NCBI GenBank assembly: GCA_026874595.1
Contig: CM049316.1
Span: 17,943,839 to 18,007,838 of the forward strand
Length of the DNA: 64,000 nt
DNA from: Sipunculus nudus
Taxonomy: Eukaryota > Annelida > Sipuncula > Golfingiida > Sipunculidae
Direction: 5' to 3'
A program made the translations under genes and the position numbers. Below, piece by piece: positions 46,870 through 59,260 of this stretch. How positions within the stretch are numbered: the stretch's first letter is position 1; each line of letters opens with the position of its first letter. A model generated the notes under the pieces. That model worked only from the letters and a program-made list of their open reading frames with translations, made no database searches and was not told where the DNA came from.

Positions 46870-47207
46870 CTTTCGTGTGTGTTTGTGTGTTTGTGTATTT
46901 GTTAGCAACTTAACTCACGCAGTCCTGAATGGAATCTCATGAAATGGGCAGGGCATTTCGGGAATGCGCCAATGAAGAACCGATTAGATTTTGGTGTGGA
47001 TCCGGTACATCATCGGGGATCAGGAACGTCATTAATGATATTTAAAAAAGTTGAGTCACTTAAGCACGAATTAACCGGGGAATATGGGCAGATTAAGTGA
47101 ATAAAATACGGTTTTGGAAGTATCCCGCAATATGGACCCCATCCCCCGACCTCACACACACACACTCACACAGAGGCTTGCATTCCTGAGAAATCAGATT
47201 TCTAGTT
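46870..47207 (+). repeat. Dispersed TTTCTAGTT-ended repeat, copy 2
   Basis: Best-preserved copy in the window. GTTAGCAACTTAACTCACGC is followed by ATGAAATGGGCAGGGCATTT, GATTAGATTTTGGTGTGGAT, AGGAACGTCATTAATG, GAATATGGGCAGATTAAGTG and finally GAGGCTTGCATTCCTGAG, ending TTTCTAGTT (47199-47207). Copy 1 at 11165-11506 has the same order. The left terminus of the family, expected as AACTAGAAA, is not found. A CA microsatellite (about 47155-47172) precedes the right end. Confidence 0.8.
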
Positions 47208-49846
47208 GCCAATATTTATGTACCGTTAAGAACATTTAACAAAACATCTACATTCACGTCCATACCAGCTTAAGCCTGGATTGCTGGAAGCATCAATCAT
47301 AGCAAGCAGCTGCCCTTCAAACTGCCAGACACATACATCGAGTGACGGGGAGTTCTCGCGTGATGTGACGATAGCGGTTATCTCCTGCAACATAAGACTC
47401 ACATTTTTGACTTGAAATAGGTACTAGACTGCGCTTAACATAACAAACCTTACAAAACGACGTTTGTGTCTCAGGACTGTCTAAGGAAAGTGTGTGGAGA
47501 TAGATTCTATTTATCCATAATATTACTCAAATATTGCTTTAAGACCACTTGACATGTCTATATTTTGTATGGTAAAATATCCTCCAATATTGTGGAGAAT
47601 CCTGGTATATAAAAACCAAAAGATCATTAAAAAACATAATTTATTCAAATATATATATATATTAAATAAAGTTGATCAAAAAGCAACTTACAATTTTTTT
47701 AAACAAACTACTTGAATAGACCTTGTAAATCAATTCAATATTTTATAAAAATCAGCCACAAGCGGGTATCAGTTGAATTCGTTTTATTTCTCCAGTATTA
47801 AGAAAACTAACTTGGTATTATTAATGATCAGAGAAAGGCATACATTAAAAACGAGAAAAAATGTATTTATATCTTATATACATATTATATTTAAGTATTT
47901 AATGAAGGTTAAATGAATATGATTTAAATTCCTGCTCCTATTGTCAAACTGTATGACACAGTTTTTTCAAATAAAGTAGAGCTTTGTTTATCCAAGGACG
48001 AGGGAAAGGGTTCTTGTTCAGAAAAACGATCATTATGTTAAAGGAGTCTACATGATTCAAGTTGATTGCCAAACAGCCTGATCCGACTTTACTAGAGGAT
48101 GAAAGACGGTCGGATAAAGGATCAAAACTTCTGTTCAAGGTTTTCAATGTAGGATTAACGAATTTTCGGATAAACGCTGCTAAAAGATGCTCTACTGTAC
48201 TGCTAGTTTTATTGTCAAAGTAATGTTTATTGTCATGTATTTTTATGAATATGCATTTTTAACTCCCAAATGTAATTTTTGAAAATGACATTTCAAACTT
48301 TTTACTTTGGAAGCAAAACTCATTTAATACATGCTAATCGCATGGCTATTTACTCATAGAGGAGATGACTTGTATTTTTGTTAGTAATTTATAGCATCTG
48401 ATCGTATCTTATCAGATGTATACAATTAATGTATGCATCATCCTCTCCCAGCATGAAAGTCAATCTTTTTTTCTGCGCCTACGGTTCCAGTCGCCAACAA
48501 ACGCTCTTCGCTGACAAGATTCGTACCTTTTGGTATGATCCTCAAGTAATGCTGTGTCGTATTCCCATGCACTTAAATTATCAACTCTGTCCGCTCATTC
48601 CCCGCATACTCCATGCCTTTCAAACGCAATCACGTGGCGCCATTTTCGTACACATTTACACAGCATGACAGCATTGGCACAATCCCTCTATTAAATGAAT
48701 GGCCTTTTTACGAAGTAAAAAAATAATGTCTGTAATCAGAGTAACATCGAAATGGTGTTACGATATTTACATACGCTTTTAAATATTGTTCATTCATTTT
48801 TCACCTTGTTCCCAAGGACTATATCGATATTTTAATACATATCTCTATTGACTCCGAGCATCCATTGGGTCTTCTGAATCTGTTAATTAATCTCGGCATT
48901 ATGAACCTCGCAATGAGACCTTTTATCAAGGTGATCCTCGTCTGGATAATTGGCGTTGTTCGGCGCCAGTCTGCTTCAGTGTGAACATTTCTTTGAATAA
49001 CTATAACGAGGGCTTACTGCGTGCACCCATTCTTGTCGCCATTTCCAATAGTCTTCGTCTTATTAAATGCCATACCGCTTTTTGTCTTCAATTTCTCGTA
49101 AATAGCTTTGTTGCCTGCTCTAAATCTGGAAGCAAACCAGCGGTGCGCCCGGGCAGCTCTTTACTTGTCCTTCGAATCTATTGTTCAGCCAGGAACTTTT
49201 TTCTATTATCCATAGAAGATCTCTCCGAGAATTACTGTGCAAGATTCATATTTTGGTTCTCTCAAATTATAAAAAATATTAAACATTTTAGGCCTTTCCA
49301 AATACCTATTTAATTAATTTAATAAAGTAAAAATATTATTATCATTTTACATTTACAATTCTCAATTTTTTTTTTTAAATATTGGTTATCTTTGTACCCG
49401 ACTTATTTTTTTTTTTTTTTTTTTTTTCAAAATGCACTTCTGCAGCACGCAGGTTTTAGAGGTGTAAATGAAAACATATGCACATGCGCAATTAAGCAAC
49501 AAGATGCCTAAAATCATTTCGCATATTATATTGTATGTTCCCCGTTACCGTAGTCAAAATCATGTTACGTATACACACACACCCCTATATAAATCTATAT
49601 CATTCCCCCTTTACGACCTGTGTGTGTTGCGGGTGCAAGTGGTGGCGAGTAAGGCGATGCGAGTTGCTACTTAAGTGATGATCTGACAGCCATCAATATG
49701 TTACGATCTGTACATTTACCTTTTTTTATATTAATAGTTAGTTATATGTAACACACCCATTAACTCACACATTTCATATATTAGTACCCACTTATTCATT
49801 CATTTAAGTATATAGAGAACATTGGGGATTTGAATAATATGTTGGA
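47208..49846. other. Unique DNA, no gene recognised
   Basis: Includes a mixed-composition part (48420-49320) with frames of 79 and 110 codons (plus, 48429 and 48981) that match nothing I know, and homeodomain-like TTAATTAA strings near 48886. It could hold a conserved non-coding element. A T-rich run lies near 49406-49428. Confidence 0.45.
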
Positions 49847-50086
49847 ATGGAATATTTTGTTATGAAGGTCATTCTCATTGGGATTTTAATTCTTTCCTGT
49901 GTTTTTTGCTGTCATGCTTTGAGACCAAAGGACATAGCCGAAAAGACATCCCTCGATGGGAGAACGTCGAACAAATTTTTTTTGTCTATTTTCATTATGT
50001 ATAAAAGTCACAATGAGACATTGAAAGAAAACCTGAGAGTTCTTAAATCATTCCTCCATTGGAGAATATACATAAGAAAACCCTGA
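49847..50086 (+). CDS. Possible small secreted peptide precursor (uncertain)
   Basis: This 79-codon frame starts MEYFV; the Met at codon 6 (49862) gives MKVILIGILILSCVFCCHA, a strong signal peptide with a C-H-A cut site. LRPKDIAEKTSLDGR follows; a Gly-Arg there would suit processing to an amidated peptide, although only one basic residue is present. The rest (TSNKFFLSIFIMYKSHNETL onward) is less regular and carries one N-E-T sequon. A TATATAGAG string lies about 50 bp upstream of the second Met, too close to be a clear promoter. The frame stops 44 bp before a solo LTR. I recognise no family. It could be a complete small secreted protein, a first exon ending at a GTATAA site after IFIM, or chance. 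Confidence 0.25.
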   Translation: MEYFVMKVILIGILILSCVFCCHALRPKDIAEKTSLDGRTSNKFFLSIFIMYKSHNETLKENLRVLKSFLHWRIYIRKP

Positions 50087-50129
50087 CTATTGTTCCATGA
50101 ATATCGACTTGAATACTGGCTAATAATAA

Positions 50130-51046
50130 TGTTACGGAACCTAATATAAACATATCACGTATGCGTGATGAACACAAATTTTGTAATGGAGATAAAATAA
50201 ATCAGATTCTGTAACACTAGGCAGCGTGAAATGTCTAGGGGAATGAATGAAGAAGTCAGAGTTTTTTTTTTTTTTTGTTAACAAATAATTATAATTTATT
50301 CTTAAAACAATCTTAACATTACAATACACTAAATCAATACAATTTCACAGTATAACAAAACTTCAACAGCAAGTCAATACAATTATATAAATAAAGTGTA
50401 CAGTACCTGGATACCACCACTGTCACAGCGACAAGAAGTCCTTTATAACGTACAACCCAGATGAACAGTTCACATAAATCTTCCCAGGGAGTAACAGTCC
50501 AGTTCATTCACAAAATCAATCCGTTGTAATCCAAAAGTAAAGTTCTGATAGTGATCCCAAAGGCAAACTGAAGACTAATTAAAATCCGTTACAAATTCGA
50601 AGAAAAGCTATAACTGCCGCAATTATAGGAAAAGGTCCACCAACTGACTTACACCCTTCTGTGTCCGCTGGAATATTTCTCTCCACTCTCTCGGCTCTAA
50701 AACACAGTCCCTTATTTATAACTTTTCACCTCAAGCCGAGAACTTTCCATCTCATGAACAATCTAAAGAACCTAACATAATACACAGGACAGGAAACATC
50801 TAGAACAAAGAATGCGGTGTTTCTACATACAAGGTTTACACGTGGACCGGCCCAGCTCGGCCAGGCGAGAAAGCCCCAAACTAGCATGATCGCTTTGTTT
50901 ACACGTGGGCCGCACCCGTCCAGCTAGAACAAGAACGCTGTGGCATAGCAACGCCCAGGGCTTGAGCCAAACACGAATCAGAATGTCAACAGCGCTCAAT
51001 AAAAGAGACATGACATCATCTTACAATAAAACAGACATCCGTAACA
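50130..51046 (-). mobile_element. Solo LTR with 4-bp target duplication
   Basis: The element starts TGTTACGGA and ends TCCGTAACA, giving TG...CA ends with 9-bp inverted termini, and ATAA flanks both sides (50126-50129 and 51047-51050). It aligns with 18895-19856. On the minus strand a TTATAAATAAGGGACTGTG string puts a TATA-like box near 50715, so the promoter points toward the plus-strand left end. Near the right end a sub-repeat, TTTACACGTGGACCGGCCC (about 50833) and TTTACACGTGGGCCGCACCC (about 50899), is duplicated. A solo LTR left after recombination is the simplest reading; a 0.9-kb non-autonomous DNA element is the alternative. The 62-codon frame at 50823-51011 is internal to it. Confidence 0.75.
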
Positions 51047-51961
51047 ATAAGAATACCATCCTGTAGAACTACATGGTTATTAAAGCTTTTTTATGCTTAT
51101 AGGCGCAGTTCAGGGTTAGATTTTAGATATGGGCACTGTTATAGAGGATACGAATTTTTAAAAAAAAATTCTTCTGGTTTTGCCAAATTAGCCATGTTAT
51201 TTTTGTGAGCAGTTCATTTGTTAGCAACTATCCATGGTGTGATCTATCAACTACATATCATTTTCCCGAAGTCAGAAATCAGGACATAGCCCCTGGCGGC
51301 AAAAGGTGACGACATGTTGTGTTACCATGGGGCGTTAAAAGAGGGCTGAGAAAAACACAAGAACTGCCAGACTTTTTAAACAGAGATTATCATACGTGAA
51401 CCAGGATATGGCGCCATGAACACTCCTAACCTCACCTCAAGGGCCCGCCCGCTGTGTGCCGTAGTGGCCTCGGTACGTGTTGTTAAAGCCGCAAAGAAAT
51501 CGGCTCACACAAATATATTGATTTAACTTAATGAGAGATAGGTACTCGGGCATTTGATAGATATGGTTTCCAACTAAACGTGGCTGCTTTCCTGTCGTAT
51601 GAGAGATAAACAATCCCTGAAGAGGGAACTCTTAGTATTGCTGAAGTCAATAAAACTGATCGTTTCCGAGTGTCGCTGGGCCTGTTACCAGGGGCAGCAT
51701 GTTAAAATACGAGAGACAGAAAAAGAAACCTCTCGACCTTTCACAGGGCCTGAAACCTGTCAATAACAATACAACTTCCCCCCACCACGGACGGTCCAAA
51801 GCGGAAACGGAAACGATGGTCAGGTCTGGGCGCGGCTACATACTTTTTGCTTCACATTTATTCATCAGTGTAACTGTATATATGTCTGTCATCCGTCAAC
51901 ACTTCCGTATAATGTAGTCATTTCTTGATACAAGGATTTTATACTTCGGCACCCTCCGTTA
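51047..51961. other. Unique DNA, no gene recognised
   Basis: A 72-codon plus frame at 51699-51917 has no known domain. Composition is more mixed between 51270 and 51500 (GGGCCCGCCCGCTGTGTG). Confidence 0.5.
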
Positions 51962-51962
51962 G

Positions 51963-52043
<81 letters not shown>

Positions 52044-52081
52044 GTGTCTCACACACACACCATCACACACATATGCACACA
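51962..52081. repeat. TC then AC microsatellite
   Basis: A nearly pure TC run (51962-52040, with one TG interruption) is followed by short CACA runs to about 52081. A 68-codon frame of Ser-Leu repeats is its translation. Confidence 0.95.
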
Positions 52082-54604
52082 AGAATAATAACTACAGAAG
52101 GCCAAGTCCATTAAAAGCTTTATTACTCTAGGCATATAAAAATCAGAAACGTATTATGTCGTGAAAAGTAAGTTCATAAAAGGGACATTAAATCCATTAC
52201 ACAAGCACGTCTCTTTTACATGAAATTCTTTAGAGGTATCTTTATGACTGAACTGATTACATTAATCCAGCGGGTCAGGTATCTCTAATTCAATAGTGGT
52301 AAGTGCTCTGAAATTAGAGCCCTAAGCATTGTGGTTTTGTGTTGGTAATTCGCTGTGATTTGTCACGTCTAGTCGACATATGCACGGTGTTTTACAACCT
52401 TAAATGAATGAACGCTTGTGATTGATGGCGGGCCACTTTGCCTATGATTCGATTGCAGATATGTATAGGCAATTAATGCATAAGAAAGTAGAAACATCAG
52501 CATATTTTGATTGACATATAACCTGCGGTGATCTGTAAAGGGATGAATCTGATTCTTAGTCATTCGGTAGCCATCTCTTGGGGTTTCAGAGGGAGAGAGA
52601 GAGTAAGAAGAAACAATAGTTTGTGAGAGCATAAAATAAAAACACGAATTTTTTTTTTATTTCGGCCGACCACTCGATTCGGTGGTTATAAGAAATAACC
52701 AGAAGTCATGACTTGGAGTTAAACATCAGAGCAATTATATCGAGTTTTCTCCATTTACCCTTCGGGATTTCGAAACACTATATAGATCTCATACTACGCA
52801 TTGGTCACTTCGCTACGTAGTGCCCCTTTGGGATACTAGTATACAATACCCACTTCCCCTAACATGTGCATCTTACTGATAATATACAGATGCATTTGGA
52901 TGTGCTTAGGCTGTAAACACAACATGTGAGTCATCATATTTGTGGATAGGCCTGGACGTTCGAGTGATAACAAGCTTGGCTTTCTCCCGTGTACAATTTT
53001 CGGGGTGAAGACTTCCGGTTACTTATCCTTTCAGGTTACCACCCGCATTGACCAGATTACCCCCCTCGAAGATTTTAACTAAATGATAAATTCGTTTTTT
53101 TAACTGTGGATATAAATGTATTATTCCAATAAACAACATGACAGATATATAATATTTATGAGATGGAATCAATGTTAGAAAATTGTCGACAAATTTTATT
53201 TTTATTGTTAGTTACATGTATGATGATCAATACACTTCACAAAAGGGCATGGGAACAGTAATAAAATGTAATTAAAGATAAAGAGAGACTGTTGTCAAGG
53301 GTAACTGATATCGGTCCAAGACCAAGGTCTTATCACTGGTTTTCCTCCAGTCAAGTTTCAAGGATCCAAAATTGAAACCGCTCATCATACACTTCATAAC
53401 CTGATTAAAGGGGCCTATTCCGATATCTTATGTTTATTAACTAAAAAATACTCCCTTGAACCTTTCATAAAATAGGCTAGAAAACGCCGATCCCATCGCA
53501 CATAGGCAGTTCGTTTCGTTTTTATTGTGTACAACTTAGGGGAGGGGGGGGGGAATAAAATAAAAACAATCATTCAGAAGGACATCTAGCGGCAAAGCAG
53601 ACGAACTAGAGCTTTGCAAAGGCGTTTTGCAAATTATGACTTTACAACTTCATATGCAAGGAAACGCTGTAGGTTACATGTTTTTTTTTCTGTTTGTCAA
53701 CACTTGATCATATATTAAATTTACAAACAGCTTATATATAGATAAGCTCACAAATCCGCCACAGATGCGATTAATGAACTTATCCTGGTAATAATTACCT
53801 ACACTTAATTAATACGTACGCAGGGTAAGCCAGAAACAACATACATTCTCCAGACAAGGTAGACGAATAGCTCGCTTTAAGTTCCATCAACATGCCAGCG
53901 ATAGAGGTCCATGGTTATGTGCCCGCAGATGTCTCGTTCTGCTGATCAATGCAGTCAGGAGGAATAATAGTTCCACCAACTTTATTCTCATATTCTACAA
54001 TGTTAGGAAACATCTGTTTTTTCTACATCTCTCTAAAGGTCGATTTGATTCAGGTTATATGAGCATGAACTTCCATTTAAATATTTTTTAAGGTCAATAT
54101 TCGTGTTATTTTATTTTATTGGGTTAGTTGAGGGGACCACGTACAGTTATATCATGTAAGTGATTGATTGGTCCGTAATCTTTGCGGACAGTCATTACAG
54201 CACACAGACAGCTGTTCTTTTATACCTTTAAATAACTGATTAGCCCATGTCATCGCATGAGGTCAAGCGGTTCTAACAGCTGATGAAGAAATCACGTCTG
54301 CATGACACAGGATAGTCCTGAACCGTTTACATTTATAATTAACATGATTTTATGACTGACGATGGTTGCACTCAACTGTTTACACGCTATTCCTCTGTTG
54401 CCACGCCTGGGAAATGTTAATGAAATGTAAGGAATATGCAGTGTATAATCACTGAGAACTCTATTATATAGACTTGTAATGATGAAAAACATGGTCATAC
54501 TAATAAAACTAAATATACTCGAAATATTTGATATCATTAATCACAATAGCGATATTATATAACGCAATATAATATTACGGCGAGTACTCACGTGTCTTTC
54601 CTAC
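52082..54604. other. Unique AT-rich DNA, no gene recognised
   Basis: No exon or RNA gene recognised. A reversed fragment near 53030-53065 (GGTTACCACC, CAGATTACCCCC) resembles the GGTAATCTGAA tail units of the 9.5/30.5/63 kb repeat. ACATCTAGCGGCAAAG near 53583 is a CTCF-like partial match. Confidence 0.5.
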
Positions 54605-54606
54605 TA

Positions 54607-54647
<41 letters not shown>

Positions 54648-54669
54648 AAATTATTATTATTATTATTAA

Positions 54670-54724
<55 letters not shown>

Positions 54725-54740
54725 CTTATTAAATTATTAT
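54605..54740. repeat. ATT microsatellite, possible LINE tail on minus strand
   Basis: About 40 ATT units with small interruptions. On the minus strand the sequence entering it (GATAATAATTTAATAAGTAT) resembles the TGGTAATTTAATAAATCAAT that precedes the LINE tail at 16.0 kb. No reverse-transcriptase remnant is visible next to it. Confidence 0.8.
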
Positions 54741-55039
54741 CAGTAGTCATGTTGTCACGCTAAAATTTATATTTTATAAAAAGATAAAACTGTATAAATA
54801 ATGATAGTTTCGAAATGTCCAATTATTTCTTGTTTCCATGTACATGTATGGAGTAATTATTACAGAATATTATTTCATACGTTTCCTTTCGAATGTAATG
54901 GCTTCCAACGTACATTATCAGAATTTCATTCTTGATGCCATCAAGATTCTTATTAAATACATTTTGACTGTGGAGTGGGTATTTATTTTAATGATAGATC
55001 TTGAACTTTATACAAATCAAACGCCGAACTACATATGTC

Positions 55040-55040
<1 letters not shown>

Positions 55041-55089
<49 letters not shown>
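55041..55089. repeat. TA dinucleotide microsatellite
   Basis: About 24 TA units. Overlapping frames on both strands with Tyr-Ile repeats are its translation. Confidence 0.97.
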
Positions 55090-55090
<1 letters not shown>

Positions 55091-57968
55091 TACACTCACG
55101 TCCATGTGACCTTTATTGTTAGATATGTAAATATACACATATTTACTAAACCAAAGTTTTGTTATTGTAAGAGCAAACGAGAAAAATATGATACTAATAG
55201 AAACAAACATCATAGTTTATTGAAATATGAATATGTATTGCAACCTGTGTTACCGCCGCTTACAGCCATGACAATAAAACAAAACATTACTTTTTTATCT
55301 ACGTGGCATAAATATATGGCTGCCTAATCTACAGAGAATAGATATTCTTTCAATCGATGTCCTTTGGGATTTAATCAAATAAAATTGTATCGAATAATGT
55401 ATTGGTCAAGAAATAATTAGCCCCTTCTAATAGACTTTCGCCCTGGTCCTAATGAGCATAAAATACACATAATCAGATGACAGTTCAAAATAGATTATTT
55501 TAACTTCTGATAATGACAACCCGAATCAAAACCCCTCGTATATCATGGTATTTTCGTGTATGGCCTTGGTAGCCAAGAATCATTAACGAATCAAATTTTC
55601 AACTTCATGCGTAGTTATTCGTGTATTATTTTTCTGAACAAGATAAATGTGTTCGTAAAAGTAATAAATTGATTATTCCTACGAGATCATCAAAATTAGA
55701 TTAATCCAATAGCCTCCGAAGTCCATCGAGGGCCTTGTAACTCAAGGTTAGCACAACCAAATTATGTTCCCCCATAAGTCATATATTACAGTCCTGATGT
55801 TTTAACCTAAAAATGTTGTTATATAAAAAAATGTTAATATTTAAGTCTCGATTTTACATAATATATGGCCTCGAGAGAGTCATTTGAACAAGGCCTTTTC
55901 CATGCGCATGCGCAGGGCACGAAATGATTGCCGGCCAAAAATGTAGTATTGCCGGTAATGTAAAGTCGATCGAATTAAATTATTTTAATTGAATAAAAGC
56001 CAGAGAATCCGAGGGGCTCCTGGACATAAAAGATGATTAAACAATTCATTTTTTTTTGTCACGTATCAGGCCCTAACACTTATTGTCAGTCCTCATCGTC
56101 AGGTGGCGCTCGTGAGGTGGGGAATGTCAATTTGAATAGCTGGTTTTGGGAAGCACCAATCCAAATATGCAGATGTACTGCCTACTGCTTAAAACATCTC
56201 ACCTCTGTCCAGAAATTATTCACCTAAACGTTAAAGCTATTCACCGGCCTTGTTTGTAGAATTTGTTTTTTTTTCTGGTTTTGAAAAGTGTGCATATCAA
56301 GAACTGCAGGTAGTTCCTGCTCTGACGGCTCTTAGAATGCCCCTGTGACTGTAATATGAGCTTGTTTATTCCCAAGTTGTTATTAATATGGTACACATCC
56401 CAGTAACGACAAACAGATAATTCGTGTGACCGACAGTTGCTCATTACGCATTGAATGTTCACTATAGTTGTTGGTGATGCGAGCTGATTTGCCACCATGG
56501 GTTTGTTGCTGTAACCTTTTACTGGACTCAAACCCAAGTGGGTATAGATAACATTGTTACCATTGTGACACTATAATGATCACCATAATGACACACAGAT
56601 GCCCCACGGTTTACGTCACATGACTTCAGTCACCTTACTGCAACACACAAGAAGTTCTTTTTGGAGGTGGTTGAATTGAGACCGGAAACCATTTTAGTGA
56701 ATAAACCATTTTAGTTAATAGACCAATAGATATAAACAAAAGGAACAGCTTGATACGTGACTGAATTAGGTTTTAATTCCATATTTTTAGATAAAAAAAA
56801 CTTCTTGGAAATAATGAACATTTGCACTTGATATTTTTCTGGGCTTAACGGGTTCTCATGAATTTAAAGTTTGGCGTGCCAACTCCACTATATTTTCTTT
56901 TCTGTTTAGAATATTTATAACAACCAGCGGCAAATCAGGAGCCTTTAAATGCATGAAACTCTACAGGTGACCAATGACCTTGACCCTTCAGAGTTGGTTT
57001 GACATATTGTGAAACATTTACAGTTTTGTTAGATGTTAATATATTTATTAAATAGATCGAAATGTATGTTTTTGGCTTCGTTCTTGATCAGGACTATGCC
57101 GGAATCCTTCATTGCGGTCTATTTCCAATGAAACAGCGTGTTTAGACAGAGGTCCTGTGACCACCAGAAGCTTAAAAACTCTCTGCGTTTCATCTTCAAG
57201 GAAACCTCTTCATGAATATTAATGGTACATTGTGACCTAGAGCTTCAAATTACAGATTCCAGATTAGAACTGACTACAGTTAAGATACCGCTGGGTGAAT
57301 ATTATCCCAATGACCCATTTTTCCCCTCAGATTGATTTTTGCCATACATGAGATTTCCATAGGCTTATTTTAGTACGCATCCGCTTTTATTTATTTGATA
57401 CAGCTCTCTCCTATATCCCTAGGGTTCCAATTATAAACATCGGATGATGTTCCCCTTTTTCAGATTCCCATTTAATATACAACACATCTGCCCCTAGAAG
57501 TTTATGACACTAGATTTTGCATATACCAATCTAATTTCGACGAAGAAAAACATCGCTCCATTTGTTTAATGTAAATTGTAGTTGGTTAGATTTATTGGGG
57601 AACTATCAGTACATCCGTGAAGTAAACTCTAAAGTTTTGTATAACTGTATGAAAAGAAGTTCTGGAACAAAATTAGAGTACATCTTATCATGTCAGCAAA
57701 AAGAAATTCAGGAAAGAATCAAATACCTTGTGTTACTATAATTAAGCTATTTAATGTCCATAAAAACAGTCCGTGAAGTCACGCAACAGCCAATCACATC
57801 CGAACCCTGTCTCATACTTTTTTTATAATTATTTTCTTGTTGGAAGTTCGGCCTCCATTTTAAAGCTAGCTGAACTTAGAATGGACATATGCTGTATTCC
57901 ATTCCGGTTTGGACTACATGGCATGGTATTAGCACACGCTTCCTCTCATTTGATATCCTGGTCATGAA
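55090..57968. other. Unique DNA, no gene recognised
   Basis: A 98-codon minus frame (56241-56537) and a 64-codon plus frame (56033-56227) have no recognised domain. Near 56967 three TGACC-type half-sites follow one another (GTGACCAATGACCTTGACCC). I see nothing else beyond ordinary AT-rich DNA. Confidence 0.5.
55903..55914. promoter_or_regulatory. Perfect NRF1-type palindrome
   Basis: TGCGCATGCGCA is the full palindromic NRF1 site and stands out in AT-rich DNA. A GCCGG pair (TTGCCGGCC and TTGCCGGTAA) follows within 45 bp. It might mark a promoter, but no exon is evident. Confidence 0.35.
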
Positions 57969-58439
57969 GCCCCAGTCACACATGCGCCTACGACCGGTTT
58001 ACGACAGGTTACGACCACCTGCGAATTGATAATCGTAGGCAGTCTTGGAAAGGTCGTACGACAAGTCGTAACTGGTTGCAAGAAGTCGTAGCTTGTCTGA
58101 AGAGGTCGTAAGTACTCCTAACCAGTCGTAAGTGGATTGTGAACGGTTCACAATCCTGCGACTTATCGGCAGTGGTCTTGGAGATCGGTGGTACTCTTTA
58201 GCCGGGGTTACACTACACGACAATCGCGGGTCGCACGGTCCAACCGATTATCGTAGCTGGACGCGCGACAAAGTTCGGCGACAAAACCCTGTTTACACTA
58301 CACGACTTTTGCTGCTTACCGCGACAAAGTTCTGCGACAAAATCCTGTTTACGCTTAGCGACCTTGCTCGACCTTCCCCGTTTTGGAAATGGCGCCAGTT
58401 GTAAGCCGACAGCAGAAAAAACAAAAGAAAAAGAAGCTG

Positions 58440-58727
58440 GTTATTATGGCAGGTGCGTATTTAATTTGCTCAAGGAGGAAGGAGAGGACCGTTGGACTCG
58501 GTCCTGGCTTCAGAAGAGAGAAACGCATGGAGCATTCGATATCCTGATGAGCGAATTGAGAGGATGATGGAGGTGGATTTCTAAACTTCATGAGAATGTC
58601 CCCGGAATCTTTGATAACTTGATTGAGAAGGTGGCACCACTCATTTCTAAACAAGACACCAAACTACGGGCTCCCATTCCTCCAGGAGTCAAGTTGGCGA
58701 TAACGTTAAGATTCTTACCAACGGGTA
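58440..58727 (+). pseudogene. Harbinger transposase N-terminal fragment, frameshifted
   Basis: Three successive frames together resemble the start of PIF/Harbinger (HARBI1-like) DDE nucleases. The first (to about 58562) has RWTRSWLQKRETHGAF and ILMSELR, the family's R-x-W-V-R-P-W-x-x-R-R-x-x-x-G-A block. The second (from 58563) has GGFLNFMRMSP, the F-L-R-M-x-P block. The third (from about 58611) has FDNLIEKVAPLISKQDTKLR, then IPPGVKLAITLRFLPTG, the usual E-R-L-A-I-T-L-R-F-L-A-T-G block. At least two frameshifts separate them. The catalytic D-D-E region, which makes up most of the usual 350-400 residues, is missing. The copy cannot encode a working transposase. Overlapping minus-strand frames are shadows. 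Confidence 0.85.
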
Positions 58728-58789
58728 AGATGATAGGCCTACCAATTACAATTTATTAGCATCATATTTGTACATATCTTATAACTTCA

Positions 58790-59260
58790 AAATATGAAAA
58801 AATCAAATAAAATTATAATATATATATAAATTTCTATATTCTATTAATTTTTTATATACAAATATATATATATATATATTTATTAATATACAATATATAT
58901 ATTTCACACATACATATATATTATATATAAAAAAAAACACATATACTTGTGTAAAAATATAGCACTTGTTTATAAATATAGATTATATATATATATACTT
59001 TATAATACATTTCATTACTCTTCATTAATTTTATTACATACATGTACACACTATGTTTATGTAGATATGTATATTTATATTTATATATATATATATTTTT
59101 TAAAATATTTACTAATATGTAAATTATATAGTTTATTTGAAATTTTATTTATATATATAAACATACACACATATATATACAAACTGTATAAGTACATATA
59201 TATACTTATGTATATATTTATATATATACAGTTTATGTATATATGTAGGTGTATCCATAT
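58790..59260. repeat. TA/TAT-rich low-complexity block inside the Harbinger element
   Basis: Dense TATA, ATATAT and TTTATAT strings replace the expected transposase body. The 119-codon plus frame at 58947-59306 (Tyr/Ile/Leu rich) is a translation of this block, not a gene. Microsatellite growth and a deletion probably removed the catalytic part. Confidence 0.85.

Noticed and set aside
55001-55327. 108-codon frame with Tyr-Ile repeats
   Set aside because: It is the translation of a TA microsatellite.
56961-56990. Nuclear-receptor direct-repeat site (GTGACCAATGACCTTGACCC)
   Set aside because: The half-sites are imperfect and no repeat unit or second cluster supports it; plausible by chance.
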